A stretch of 64,000 bases of DNA from Glandiceps talaboti (GCF_964340395.1 NC_135558.1:21612871-21676870); one strand, 5' to 3'. Counted from the first letter of the stretch, positions 14,027-27,200 are shown. Numbers and translations: made by a program. The notes: generated by a model not told the origin, from the letters alone.

Positions 14027-14751
14027 TACAACCATTACAGTTGTATAGAAACGCCTGTGATCAGAAAGTCATTTTATCAGTGGTGGACGTGGAAAACTGG
14101 CTTTGAAGGTGATAAAAAAAGTCTACTTCTTATCAAAACTGACAAACATTGATACAAAATCAACATGATACATATATCAACCATAATAATATGCACTATG
14201 AAGTATGTTGCTACAACATTTACCTTTAATGAGTATTTTGAATAATGAATGATATTCAGTAATTAAGCAGTATCATGCACTCTTCAAATTCCATATAATT
14301 TGGCACATACATTAATCTAAGAAAGCACGCTTGTCCAAAAAAAACCTGTTACCATAGTTTTTTTTAGTTTAATGAGTTATTTGCATAATTAATAATTCCC
14401 TTTACGGGAGGCATTCAGTTTAAATCTGGTTTGTTGTATTGCCCTATTGTGGGATCATGTTTGTTGGTGATTTTTCGCCTAAACTCATCATATACTCCAA
14501 ATACTGAAAGCTTATTTTAGGACCAGAGACTACAAACTTACTCTCGACTTTTATGTTGCAACATGACTGACTTTCACAGACATAAACAAACTGATAAAAG
14601 AGTCACATGAACCTACATCAGAGGACCCGGTGTTTGTCAGTCTGATAGTGATAGTTTTTTCAGCACCTTCAAAGCCAGTTTTCATTGTCCACCACTGATA
14701 AAACAACGTTCTGATCACAAGCGTTTCTATATAACTCTTGTGATGGTTGTA
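14027..14751. mobile_element. Non-autonomous inverted-repeat element, ~725 bp
   Basis: Two arms of about 130 bp at 14027-14155 and 14620-14751 are inverted copies. They share TATAGAAACG, TTTTATCAGTGGTGGAC and AAACTGGCTTTGAAGGTG with roughly 80 percent identity by eye. No transposase frame lies between them. The short minus-strand frame at 14551-14778 is arm sequence, not a gene. Ends and target duplication are not clear, so superfamily is undetermined. Confidence 0.7.
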
Positions 14752-15242
14752 TATGCTGAAATAAAGAAAACAGTGCACATTTCACATTCAGGTTTTAAAA
14801 AATTATAATGTCTATAGCTTAATTAACTTATATTAGAGCGCAATATCAGAGGTACGGACAGATTGGCTTGATTCTGACTGTACACCCACTGTCACAGTTT
14901 TTAAAAAGACTAAGTTTTCACATAGACCCTACACATGTACATTGGTTTTCAGAAGGATACAGACTTTTGGTCAAGCATTTGTATGAAAGATCAGGTGATA
15001 CTAAAATTTTGATTTAACATTAGTTCTGTGTTAGTTTTGAAAATGCCAATTTTGGTGATCATAAAGTTCTGTATATCATAATACTTTTGAAGTTGTCAAT
15101 GTACATGAAAATATTTAAAAATCCCTAAAAATATGTCATTGTCATTCAAATCTATAACTATCTCACTTTAGTTTCCGCAAAGTGCTGTTTTAAAATTAGA
15201 TTACATTGTCAATGAAATTTTGTTGTTTTTAAAACAAATCTG
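14752..15242. other. Intergenic, nothing recognised
   Basis: AT-rich sequence without an open frame of note or a recognisable repeat. Confidence 0.5.
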
Positions 15243-15354
15243 GAGCAAAGAGGAGTATCATATATCAGACAGTGTACAACATGACATCTTACAGTCTAGA
15301 GCAAAGAGGAGTATCATATATCAGACAGTGTACAACATGACATCTTACAGTCTA
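15243..15354. repeat. 56-bp perfect tandem duplication
   Basis: Two adjacent identical 56-bp copies beginning GAGCAAAGAGGAGTATCA, with the boundary at 15298/15299. Perfect identity points to a recent event or to an assembly duplication. Confidence 0.95.
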
Positions 15355-15629
15355 AATCTCACTTTAGGCCTAAGTTAGGGTATGTCTTAATATATTGGAT
15401 CTTATCAGATAATGGATATGTGTATGTCAAGCCTTCATGGAAATACAAAGCTGAAATCACATGGTTGGGTGTATATGCCAACAAATATTTCCAGAGCAAC
15501 AGATATTCAATATAAGATCTAAATTGAAAAAATCATCATTGTAGTACATGTGGCTTACAATTTTTTAAACATGATTTAACATGATTGCCATGGTTGTAAA
15601 TTAACCATGGCAAGACAGGGAAGAAAGCC

Positions 15630-16096
15630 TCAAAGTCTTATATAATCCCTTAAAGTGTTCATGTACTGGTCTAGTCTAATTTTAAAGTCCACAATAGTTT
15701 TGGCTTGGATGATGTGTTCTGGTAAATTGTTCCATTGAGATATGACACGCTGAGAGAAGAAATATTTCCTGATATCCATTCTGACTTCTAGATTTTTGCA
15801 AGTTTTTGAGTGAGTGTCCTCTTGTCCTGTTGGTTTGGTGAAGCTTGAATAATAGTTCCTGGTCACTTTTGTGGAATCCCTTGATTAAATGAAACACTTG
15901 AATCAAGTCACTTCTCTGCCTTCTTCTTCCAATGTGGTTGTATAATTAAGTGTCCTCAGTCTATCTGCATAACTTAAATTTCTCAGTTCTGGTATCAACT
16001 TTGTAGGTCGCCTTACTATTTTTTCGAGGAGGTCAATGTCTTTTTTATAGTGTGGGTTCCAAAACTGGACGGCATATTTGGTGTGGTCTGACTACA
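15630..16096 (-). mobile_element. LINE ORF2 C-terminal remnant (minus strand)
   Basis: Read on the minus strand the segment gives, in order, KKDIDLLEKIVRRPTKLIPE, LSYADRLRTLNYTTLEE-like sequence, a frameshift, DLIQVFHLIKGF, then IRKYFFSQRVISQWNNLPEH and FKIRLDQYM. These are the standard C-terminal landmarks of CR1-type LINE ORF2. A frameshift near 15925 and the lack of upstream RT motifs show it is a 5'-truncated remnant. Confidence 0.75.
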
Positions 16097-16532
16097 GTCT
16101 AAAGAGTTGAACAAGTTCATGATGACAAATTTATATCACCACTTTATGATGTACACATGTGGTTTGATAATACTGTTATGACTAAAATACAGTGCAGTTC
16201 AGATAAAAAATATGACACACTTTATTTCTGCCGTCCTCAAAACGATAATTCATTTTATTTAGAACATATAGCAGTTTCCAAAGTTGTGCAGGCAAACTGG
16301 GAGGCTACATGCTGAAAGCAAACTTTGATTTTGAAAATTTAGTTGTAGCTAAAAATTTAGTTGATCCGTAAATAATCACTGGTTTATCCATGGGTAAGAT
16401 TCTACCTAACTTCAATTACGAATTTACATGGTTGATCACAGACCATGCCCATTCATGCTCATTTATAGTCTGGATGACCAGACTGTGCACATGGTTTCTA
16501 ACGGTACCCTAACCACAACCACAGTGAAGTGT
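16097..16532. other. Intergenic, nothing recognised
   Basis: AT-rich sequence between a LINE remnant and a minisatellite. Only short open frames occur. Confidence 0.5.
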
Positions 16533-17816
16533 GTGAGTGACGGTATAAATCATAATGATACTATATAGGAACTAGACTGTGAGTGAAGGTATAAATGGTA
16601 ACGATACTATATAGGAACTAGACTGTGAGTGAAGGTATAAATTGTAATGATACTGTATAGGAACTAGACTATGAGTGAAGGTATAAATTGTAATGATACT
16701 ATATAGGAACTAGACTATGAGTGAAGGTATAAATTGTAATGATACTGTATAGGAACTAGACTATGAGTGAAGGTATAAATTGTAATGATACTGTATAGGA
16801 ACTAGACTGTGAGTGAAGGTATAAATTGTAATGATACTGTATAGGAACTAGACTATGAGTGAAGGTATAAATTGTAATGATACTGTATAGGAACTAGACT
16901 GTGAGTGAAGGTATAAATCATACTGTATAGGAACTAGATTATGAGTGAAGGTATAAATTGTAATGATACTGTATAGGAACTAGACTATGAGTGAAGGTAT
17001 AAATGGTAACGATACTATATAGGAACTAGACTGTGAGTGAAGGTATAAATTGTAATGATACTATATAGGAACTAGACTGTGAGTGAAGGTAAAAATTGTA
17101 ATGATACTGTATAGGAACTAGACTATGAGTGAAGGTATAAATGGTAACGATACTATATAGGAACTAGACTGTGAGTGAAGGTATAAATTGTAACGATACT
17201 GTATAGGAACTAGACTGTGAGTGAAGGTATAAATGGTAATGATACTATATAGGAACTAGACTGTGAGTGAAGGTATAAATGGTAATGATACTATATAGGA
17301 ACTAGACTGTGAGTGAAGGTATAAATTGTAATGATACTATATAGGAACTAGGCTGTGAGTGAAGGTATAAATGGTAATGATACTATATAGGAACTAGACT
17401 GTGAGTGAAGGTATAAATGGTAACAATACTATATAGGAACTAGACTGTGAGTGAAGGTATAAATGGTAATGATACTATATAGGAACTAGACTGTGAGTGA
17501 AGGTATAAATGGTAACAATACTATATAGGAACTAGACTGTGAGTGAAGGTATAAATGGTAATGATACTATATAGGAACTAGACTGTGAGTGAAGGTATAA
17601 ATTGTAATGATACTATATAGGAACTAGACTGTGAGTGAAGGTATAAATTGTAATGATACTGTATTATTAGGAACTAGACTGTGAGTGGAGGTGTAAATGG
17701 TAACGATACTATATAGGAACTAGACTCTGAGTGGAGGTGTAAATGGTAACGATACCGTATAGGAACTAGACTGTGAGTGGAGGTGTAAATGGTAACGATA
17801 CTGTATAGGAACTAGA
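16533..17816. repeat. 46-bp minisatellite, about 28 copies
   Basis: Tandem units beginning GTGAGTGAAGGTATAAAT and ending AGGAACTAGACT. Variants (TTGTAATGATAC versus GGTAACGATAC; CTATATAGG versus CTGTATAGG) cluster by region, and the last units shift to GTGAGTGGAGGTGTAAAT. One copy near 16910 is shortened and one near 17665 carries an extra TATT. It abuts the left arm of the element at 17836. Confidence 0.95.
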
Positions 17817-17835
17817 CGAGTTGACTTATGATTTA

Positions 17836-18977
17836 CAGCTGAATCATCGAGGGATCGCCGAACGACTGTGCCTATCATACACATTTTATGTTCCCTAAGA
17901 ACAATTTAGATAGATAAGAAACAGGCTTCCCACAGACCACTCAATACAAATATAAACAACATCATCCGACCCCTACTGATACACAGACACACTCATCGTC
18001 CTCGGCACAAACAAGCTATTGAAAGTCATCACATTGCAGGATTAGATTTTGACACATACAAGTGTATTGATTCAAAGTTGCAAGTGACCTCCATGCTTAG
18101 CACACTGACTCTCACATTGAAAGACGTAAATTCATATAATTTTCAATAATATTTGCTGAACCATCGATGGTTTTAGCCTACGTATTACCTATTAGCTTGG
18201 TATTAGTGACTGTAACTGAACTTGAAGTGTGTCCTGCATGTAGTGAGTATCTGTTACGTACGATTAACCACAGGCATTTGTTTCCCGAGTTATGGCTCAG
18301 AATATTTCTATCAGAATACAATAAAATGACGATAATATCGTTAATATTGACGTATTAAACCAACACTATATGAAAGGGGTAAAATTCCAAACAGATTTGT
18401 AGATGTTTTCATGTGATAGTTGAAACATGAATGACTGTGAAAGCCGCTAACGTGTTCATCACTGTCGTAGTGCGACAGTCAAAACATGGAAGTTGAAACA
18501 GTATCAATGACGCTTTGTTATGGCACAGAGAAGTGTTTTGATTTCCCTTAGTGCCGATATCTTTGAAACCCCACTTACAGATCCCACTGGTGAAATTTAT
18601 GCAAAATAATGTTGTGAAGACCACAGTTATCACGATGTGTCTAGTTCCCTCAAACGGGACGGGTCAACGCAATCGATAGTATGAGCACGAATGCATCCGA
18701 ATGCATCGTATATTCATTGATGAGTGGAAGTGGGTCTCTTTTATTGTGTATACATGTACTTCCATTTATCCTAATATATGAGTCGGTTTGCATGGTTCCC
18801 TGTGGTGATATGTGTGTGCACATGCAGTGCATGCTTGTCGGCAGAAGTGTGGTGTTGTTTATATTTGTAATGAGTGGTCGTGGGAAGCCTGTTTCTTATC
18901 TAACTAAATCGGTCTTTGGGAACATAAAATGTGTATGATACGCACAGTCGTTCGGCGATCCCTCGATGATTCAGCTG
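17836..18977. mobile_element. Non-autonomous TIR element, ~1.14 kb, TA-flanked
   Basis: Inverted arms at 17836-17970 and 18840-18977 begin CAGCTGAATCATCGAGGGAT and share CGCCGAACGACTGTG, ATAAGAAACAGGCTTCCCAC and ACAAATATAAACAACA. Both ends are flanked by TA, which fits Tc1/mariner-type insertion. The interior (17971-18839) has no transposase; the open frames at 18167, 18409, 18650 and 18681 have no protein-family features. Confidence 0.75.
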
Positions 18978-19027
18978 TAGGTCAATCATGGTCACGTTTA
19001 CACGTCTACCCATTCATGGCCTATCCT

Positions 19028-19237
19028 AGTCCTGCTTGCATACGGAGTAATCCGGGACTCGATTCTGACAATTGTCCCTCCTGGTGTTTAGAGTCAAGTC
19101 AGTAATATCATGGAAGTATTGTGCACCGTCTAGCGTCTGTAAGCAGGACTAGGCCTATCCCTGGATATATGTATACGCGCGCGTACGCTACGCTACGGGT
19201 TTCGACACGCCTTCTCCCGGCCTCCGTGTCGAAACCC
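19028..19237. repeat. Short inverted repeats and CG-rich hairpin
   Basis: TAGTCCTGCTTGCA at 19028-19041 is inverted at 19138-19151. Next to it, a perfect 13-bp stem GGGTTTCGACACG (19197-19209) pairs with 19225-19237 around a 15-base loop. The sequence between is locally CG-rich (GCGCGCGTACGC). The cause is unknown; it may be a small mobile hairpin. Confidence 0.6.
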
Positions 19238-19572
19238 CGCATCCAGAGTTACCAATACTATTGCACAATCATTAATATTTGTAAATTCTCTGACTACATT
19301 ACCGGTTTCACTTCAATTACCTGCGTTGCTTTGTATAAACTGTAAACATCCAGGTGAGCGAAACATGCAGTGACAGGACCAGCTTTAACTCTAAGGTCAA
19401 AGTTCAAACTGGTGACATCATTAAAAAAAAGATAGAGAAAAATGCATATCATTATCAACTTTTCGTTCTTTTTTCCTCATAAAAACAACGATTCAACCAG
19501 AAGTTCATCCCTCTGCATATAATTGCACTTTTCATCAGTATTCTGAATATTTTTGAGCGTGTGTCACAATGT

Positions 19573-19616
19573 TTCCCACAATGCCGTGTGATGTATTTCT
19601 AAACAAAAATGGCGGC
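19573..19616 (+). promoter_or_regulatory. CNTRL: CNTRL promoter: ZNF143-like and YY1-like sites
   Basis: TTCCCACAATGCCGTGTG at 19573-19590 closely resembles the ZNF143/Staf consensus, and AAAATGGCGGC at 19606-19616 is the YY1 promoter-type site. This pair, about 15 bp apart, is a common core of TATA-less housekeeping promoters in animals. Position upstream of a good splice donor and of the centriolin start supports transcription beginning here. The exact start site is inferred. Confidence 0.6.
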
Positions 19617-19687
19617 CTGTTCAAGCTGGAACTTGATCAAGATCGGGTAAAAAGTTTTGAACGTGTTGTCACTGGCATGATACTAAG
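19609..19687 (+). other. CNTRL: CNTRL exon 1, probable non-coding 5' UTR with uORF
   Basis: The candidate first exon ends at 19687 with a strong donor (TAAG|GTAAGA). It contains a 13-codon upstream frame starting at the YY1-site ATG (19609) and stopping at 19650, which could damp translation. Its left boundary is uncertain and may lie a few tens of bases either side of 19609. The matching acceptor is at 21038. Confidence 0.5.
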
Positions 19688-21038
19688 GTAAGAACATCGA
19701 AATTCGCCATCCTCTAGTCTGTCAAATTATTATGTGGAGTTTAGAGGTATTTGGTTGGGGATGTTTTGAGATATTAGGTAAAATATATAGCGATTACTGT
19801 TGCAACTGGTTGGTTCCTGCTAAATTGTTTTGAAGTAGGCGGAACGTCTTTGTAAGTCGTGGATGCAAAGCAAGTACGTAGATAACATGTTCTAGCTCCT
19901 TTCATTCACCTATTTGCTTTGAGGTAACACGGAGAGTGTGCTTATCGATCTCACTCGCACCTTCGGGGAACTTGAACTTCGAATTTGTGATCAAGTAAGT
20001 TTTGTATTTCAAGTTATATGACGAAGAACATCAACAAGTGTCTTTCTTTTGCTGCTCGTGCAGACAACAAAAATTTGATACTGTGCCAAATAGTCATACC
20101 AGCGATTTTATGTTTATTAATTTTATCATTTTTTGATTGTTGGTAATGTGTGGCACTTCAGATGTCAAGTGTATAGTTGTTAAAATGTACATTTTTGTGG
20201 TTGATAAATATTGGTAATTTTGACGACATAGTTGTCTCTGTATCAATTGCATGTTGATACGAAATTATAACTCAATGTTCCATCTGCTTGGCTTGCATTC
20301 CTTATGACAAAGTGTGTGTGTGTGTGTGTGGGGGGGGGGGGGCTCAGAACAAGATTACTGAAAACATTTGTAGACAAGATATACAGAATTGCAATGTAGT
20401 TACATTTTAGATTCTCTGATTGAATATGATCCTTCATAGTACATGTAAACCAATGATTTGCATGCTAGCAGTATACATGTATGTGAATATTGTGCATCAC
20501 TCATGTTCACACCTTATTACAATTCATTGATGCAGATCCCAGATCATAAACAAATGTAAGTTTTGTCTTATACATAAAGGACCACTTCAGATTAGGATTA
20601 AAATCTAACAGTTGCTTTGCAGAGCTGTAGAAAAAGTTGAGTCATAACAAAAGAGTGATCCCATGTAATCCTTATTTAAGACAACACAACACAGATACAG
20701 TGATCACCTGGAATTACAACATATATGTAGCTCTTTAATTGCTATACATATACAATTATGTGTCTCTCACACCAAGAAAGTAGAAAGAAAACACATTTTG
20801 AATAAAATATTAAAAATGAATGAACTGTACCAAATGTGCATTTTTCAAAGCTAGGGACTTTATGAGTAGACTGTAGAGTTAGACCATTTTACAACAGCTA
20901 TTCAACTGTCACATGAATTACATGTACTAATGTTCTTATATTTGCCACTCTTACAACTACTTCAAGTACTTGACTTTTTTGTTAAACCTTACTCTGTGAC
21001 ATTTACCTTCAGTAATTATTTTCTCACCATCTTTCCAG
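19688..21038 (+). other. CNTRL: CNTRL intron 1
   Basis: AT-rich intron with a GT run followed by a G run at 20309-20342. The acceptor is preceded by a pyrimidine-rich tract (TTTTCTCACCATCTTTCCAG). No coding signal is seen. Confidence 0.5.
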
Positions 21039-21252
21039 TCTTCCATAGATAATTTACAACATTAATGTACTTAACTTAACTCTTGAAAAGAACATTATTG
21101 GGTCAAGATGAGTCGTTCTGGAGGAAGACTGACCCCAACACAGCGCTATGGTACAAAGAGAATATCCCCAGCATTTGGTACTCACTCACAGTCAGACACA
21201 TCTCTAAGTCGCAGAGCTATTCTTTCACCACCAACTCATGAAACAGTTGAAG
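21039..21252 (+). CDS. CNTRL: CNTRL exon 2 (start codon)
   Basis: The acceptor TTTCCAG ends at 21038. Translation starts at 21108 (CAAGATGA context) and runs 48 codons plus one base to the donor at 21253. The Ser/Arg/Pro-rich head ([17 protein letters not shown]) parallels the disordered N-terminus of human centriolin. The next in-frame stop is just past the donor, so splicing is required. Confidence 0.85.
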
Positions 21253-24200
21253 GTATTTGAATTCTCCAACACTATTACAACAACAGGTGTACATATAGAA
21301 TGAATAATGCTGGACAATTTTCAAACAAATTTTAGAAAATATACATGGTTCTCCTTGAATAAGATTAAACTGGGGTAGAAAACCCTTGTGTAATGTTAAT
21401 AAAATCATAATGATAACCCTAACCAAATCAGATGAAATATCATTAGACAGATAATGAGATATGTTCATAAATGTTAAAATATGTATCTGCTGAAGGGGAA
21501 TTCTCCACAGACCAAGGAAGTGGGTAGCTAAAAACTGTCAAAGTGTCTTATAAAAATTCAGTTATCAATTCATGGTGAATGAACAGGTTAATACATTCAT
21601 GAACTATTTACATCTCTGGAATTAAAAGATATGAAATTATAGTTCATCACACAAAAAAAATGTGCATTTGCTTACATGTACTTTTAATGTCTTTGTTTTG
21701 TTCCTATGTTCTCAGGAGATTCAAGTAACATAGGTAATAAAACCCTCGTCAGATACATCACAGAAACGCTTATCAAGAAACTTGCTAAGGAAGAAAGTTT
21801 AGACCAAGTTTTGACCTTGAATTTAACCTTAGCCAAAGAAGGTGGGAAAAAAATCAAGGTGAGTAAGATTTTGGTGTGATCAACATCCATCATTGATAAA
21901 CCATAGATTGTTTTAGAACACCAACTTAGACATTTTGTAACTTGCTGTAAATGGGTTGTTGCTAAGAAACTACTTCTGTTACCAAAGAATGACAGTTTAG
22001 TAATAAAGCATTGCACTATAAACAATATCTAAGCCACATGTGCTCACATGGCTGAAATGTTAGCAAAAAGGCAAACAGACAACAAAAGACCCTGAAAATC
22101 TTTGATAGCACTTCTAGCTCTCCGGATACTATAAAACCAAATGCAGAGACAGACATTCACTGTCCAAACCATAGATTTGAAGTGATATGATCACCTGTGA
22201 TTCAACTGTACCCAATTACATGTACAAACCACAGATTTGAAGTGATATGATCACCTGTGATTCAACTGTACCCAATTACATGTACAAACCACAGATTTGA
22301 AGTGATATGATCACCTGTGATTCAACTGTACCCAATTACATGTACAAACCACAGATTTGAAGTGATATGATCACCTGTGATTCAACTGTACCCAATTACA
22401 TGTACAAACCACAGATTTGAAGTGATATGATCACCTGTGATTCAACTGTACCCAATTACATGTACAAACCACAGATTTGAAGTGATATGATCACCTGTGA
22501 TTCAACTGTACCCAATTACATGTACAAACCACAGATTTGAAGTGATATGATCACCTGTGATTCAACTGTACCCAATTACATGTACAAACCACAGATTTGA
22601 AGTGATATGATCACCTGTGATTCAACTGTACCCAATTACATGTATTGTACAAACCATAGATTTGAAGTGATATGATCACCTGTGATTCAACTGTACCCAA
22701 TTACATGTACTGTACAAACCATAGATTTGAAGTGATATGATCACCTGTGATTCAACTGTACCCAATTACATGTACTGTACAAACCATAGATTTGAAGTGA
22801 TATGATCACCTGTGATTCAACTGTACCCAATTACATGTACTGTACAAACCATAGATTTGAAGTGATATGATCACCTGTGATTCAACTTTACCCAATTACA
22901 TGTACAAACCACAGATTTGAAGTGATATGATCACCTGTGATTCAACTGTACCCAATTACATGTACTGTACAAACCATAGATTTGAAGTGATATGATCACC
23001 TGTGATTCAACTGTACCCAATTACATGTATTGTACAAACCATAGATTTGAAGTGATATGATCACCTGTGATTCAACTGTACCCAATTACATGTACTGTAC
23101 AAACCATAGATTTGAAGTGATATGATCACCTGTGATTCAACTGTACCCAATTACATGTACAAACCATAGATTTGAAGTGATATGATCACCTGTGATTCAA
23201 CTGTACCCAATTACATGTACTGTACAAACCATAGATTTGAAGTGATATGATCACCTGTGATTCAACTGTACCCAATTACATGTACAAACCATAGATTTGA
23301 AGTGATATGATCACCTGTGATTCAACTGTACCCAATTACATGTATTGTACAAACCATAGATTTGAAGTGATATGATCACCTGTGATTCAACTGTACCCAA
23401 TTACATGTATTGTACAAACCATAGATTTGAAGTGATATGATCACCTGTGATTCAACTGTACCCAATTACATGTACTGTACAAACCATAGATTTGAAGTGA
23501 TATGATCACCTGTGATTCAACTGTACCCAATTACATGTACTGTACAAACCATAGATTTGAAGTGATATGATCACCTGTGATTCAACTGTACCCAATTACA
23601 TGTACTGTACAAACCATAGATTTGAAGTGATATGATCACCTGTGATTCAACTGTACCCAATTACATGTATTGTACAAACCACAGATTTAAACTTACTGAT
23701 ATTGTCACCTTTCATTCATCTGTACCCAATCACTTCAGTGGCAAGGGTTATAGGTTGATTAAACACAGAGGTCAGCTATATAATGAAAGACAGTTATTTG
23801 ACAAAACTTTCTGCTTACATGACTTTGCTAAGATTTTGAAAGGTCAAAGATTGTACTGAACAAGTACATGTAGTACATGTACATATTGCCAAAGGAAAGT
23901 TGAAGGCCAATTTATTACTACAAAATATTAGCACCAATAAGAAACTCATGTCATAACAATTCTTTAAATCAGTGTTTTTGATTATAATCCTTAGGAAAGC
24001 TGAAATTATTTCAATCTAAATGTCCACAGATATATTAGACTTTCAAAACACGGAAAGTTTGTGTACAGCTACCGACAGACTAGACATCGTGTTAGTCCGA
24101 AATGTTGTGATACACGAGACATACTATACTTCCCTATTGAGGACTTCAAAAACTTGTGATAGTTTGTGACATCATGGCCGCCATATTGGAAATGATGTAC

Positions 24201-27200
24201 CAGTTTACAATGTCAAACTACAAACTAAAAGTGTTTGATTGTTTGATTTTATAGTTGTGAAAATCTGGCAGTTCCGACATGCTTCTACTGCCAACGTTAC
24301 GGATATGCCGGTTTTGCCTTTGATGTACTGAAAGTTTGTACCGTAGTATGACTCGCACTACCATTAGCAGGTTTACACATTTTAGTCCTATCAAAAACAA
24401 TACTGGTGACAAACTTCAATGAAATCTGTAGTAGAGGGTTGAATAGTCATTTGAACTAATTAGAAACTCTTTAGTTTTACTTGCTGCTTATGTGTAAAGG
24501 ATCAATACAAAGGTTGCAAGTACACATTGAAACAACAAAGGCTGACAGATCAGAGTGACAGATGAAAAAATGTCAACTTGCAATTTACCAAACTCTAAGC
24601 AATCTGATTGCGTATCAGGACAACTGATCATGTATCAGCGAAAATTATAGGATATCGGCCCCAGTACGTGAAAACCCTCTGGGGAGAACACTGTGCAGCC
24701 ATGGAAAATCTTACTTTCGTATTTTTTCTTAAAAGTTGCAAATCATTGACATAGCAACTCTGAAAACTATAGATTTTGGAGTACATGTACATGTAGAAAC
24801 GGACCGTTCTGAGACTTTGTCACGGCCCACCCATCCATGAACAGTGAACTTGCCCACATTGAGACCACATGTTACTACATTGCGTCACGTATTGTCTTCT
24901 AGTGAATCCCTTTCTCACCCAATCTCTGTAAGTTTGATGGGTATGAAAATATTAGATCATTCTTGTTTCGATTAGAATTAAATAATTGGGAATTAGAATG
25001 TACCATTTTGTTCATTTTAGTGACATTTTATTTAGTGTCACTTAAGTAGTGTCAGTGAACATCATGAGACGGTATGTGATTACATGTAAACAATCCATGT
25101 AGGTTTTCAGGTTCTGAAATCACTAGTCACAATTGATGATTTAACTTAAAGCTGCACCTTTTGGGAAACGATGAAATTTGCTAAAAATGACCTAGATAAA
25201 ACTCAACTGTACTAGATGTGACCATGTATGACAACCCCCTCAACCCCACCCCCAAATTTTGAAAAAAAATCTTTATTAGGTTCTTTCAACTGCTTGCATG
25301 TCATCAGTGAATGGCGGAAGTAATTTTCTTACAATACATTACATGGTTATTAATATAATATATAAGAATCAGGTTGTGTCCACCCACTACATCTTTGATA
25401 AAGGAGCTTTAATAGTTAAGATTTAGTCACAAATGTGCACCATTTATAATGATCTGTTTAAATATAAGTAATCGTGTAGTTTTATTGCAAGTGTTCTGAT
25501 CACGGCTCAGTCAATTCATACACAAATATAATATAAACACACACACAAACACGACATCTTAGACCCCACGTGCGCACAATTTTGTTACCATAGTTCCCCA
25601 TCAATTTACCTATGTACCCTGGCCTTAAAAAAACACTGACTTGTTATCTGTAAACTGAAGTGTATTGACAATACAACACCTACAATTTAGAATCTTGTAT
25701 TTAACATATGACAGAGAGCCTTTATTTCAATTGGTTTTATTGTTACTTTATTTTGTGTTTATCTATTTACTAGATTGATAAATTGTGAATTTTACTGCTA
25801 TCTGCACATACTGTTTATAGTATTGAATGTACTTGTATTGTAAAGAAAATAGGATAAGTGTATCTCTGAACTGACAAGATATTGTTTACTTGTGATCTCA
25901 AGACATACCCCGGTCTTCATTTTGTCTTGCAGTATATTGAAAACTTGGAAGGACTGAAACGTCTACAGGTGTTAAACCTAAGCTGTAACATTATAGCCCG
26001 GATAGAAAAACTTGATAAATTGACAAAGTTAAAGGAGCTAAACTTAAGTTTTAATAACATAGAGAGAATTGAAGGACTTGAAAGCCTAATACATTTACAA
26101 GTGTTGAATTTGAGTGGTAATCAAATTGAACATATACCAGCATGGTTTGGCAAGAAACTTAAAGAACTGAGGACTTTGAGGATTGCCAAAAATAAATTAG
26201 CAACGGTAAGTAGAAGAATTGTAGAAATCATGAATTAGAGGTATTATTGTATCTTTGTTCATTTGACAAGAAAAGACTGTTGACAATGATTCTGTTGCTA
26301 CCTCTTTATGACATGAAGTGACAAAGGCCCTTGTATTCATGTAACTTTCCTTGGCTGTGAATGAAGAACAATAACTTGGAACAATGTCACATAAATTATA
26401 TATGATATACAGTAAAAGGTTCTAGGGTTTATAGTGCCCAATAATATTTTCACTTAATTCTCTTTTCTGGAATGTCCCATTATATTATATATTATACATA
26501 TGTTTTGTGTAGATATCGCTTTGTGAGACACTGCTATCAACATTTTAAGATATTGACAAGAAGTATCGAAGAAGAAAACATGACATAACTGATAACCAAT
26601 GTTACAAGTAGTTCAAATCTGACCTTTGTTTTGTTAATTGTTGTGGACAGCTTCAAGAAGTTGCCAGACTCCGTCCAGTGCGAGACTTAGTTCAAATCAA
26701 CATAGCAGATAATCCACTATGTGAACTTCCTCATTCACGACTCTTCATTGTCTTTCAACTGAGAACTCTGGAAATACTAGATGGAAAATCTGTGGATTTT
26801 AAGGAAAGACAGCTTGCTCAGGAAAGATTTGAACAAGGTAAGTTTAAGGAAATTTCAAGGCTGTGCCAAGAGTTCCACGAAATACAAGAGTATAAAAACT
26901 CAGCTGAAATCTCTTTTTTGGCCAGACTTTGTGCTATGCCTAGTATTGTCATGCTAATCTATGTTCTGTGCCATTTTGAAGTGAACTACAGTAAAACTTA
27001 TGGATGCCATAAAAAATTTGTTTATTATTCCATAATCTTTTCTTATGATAAATTGTTATAAATTATGCGAACAATATATTTAGATATTATTCCCCAATAT
27101 TTTCCAGGGAAAATATTAGTGACCTAAGGGGCCTTGTCACTACTAGTTGATAGACAAGTACTAACAAGCCCAATCTGATTATAATCCAATGTAGTGTACT

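Noticed and set aside
14551-14778. 75-residue minus-strand frame with a plausible beta-strand pattern
   Set aside because: It lies mostly in an inverted-repeat arm, and no splice partners were found.
16533-17816. CRISPR-like regular array (also at 22165, 35212, 52254, 57243)
   Set aside because: The whole unit is repeated with no unique spacers, and the surroundings are eukaryotic introns. These are minisatellites.
24175-24195. YY1-like GGCCGCCATATTGG, possible minus-strand promoter in intron 3
   Set aside because: No exon, donor site or open frame follows on either strand, and a single motif is not sufficient.
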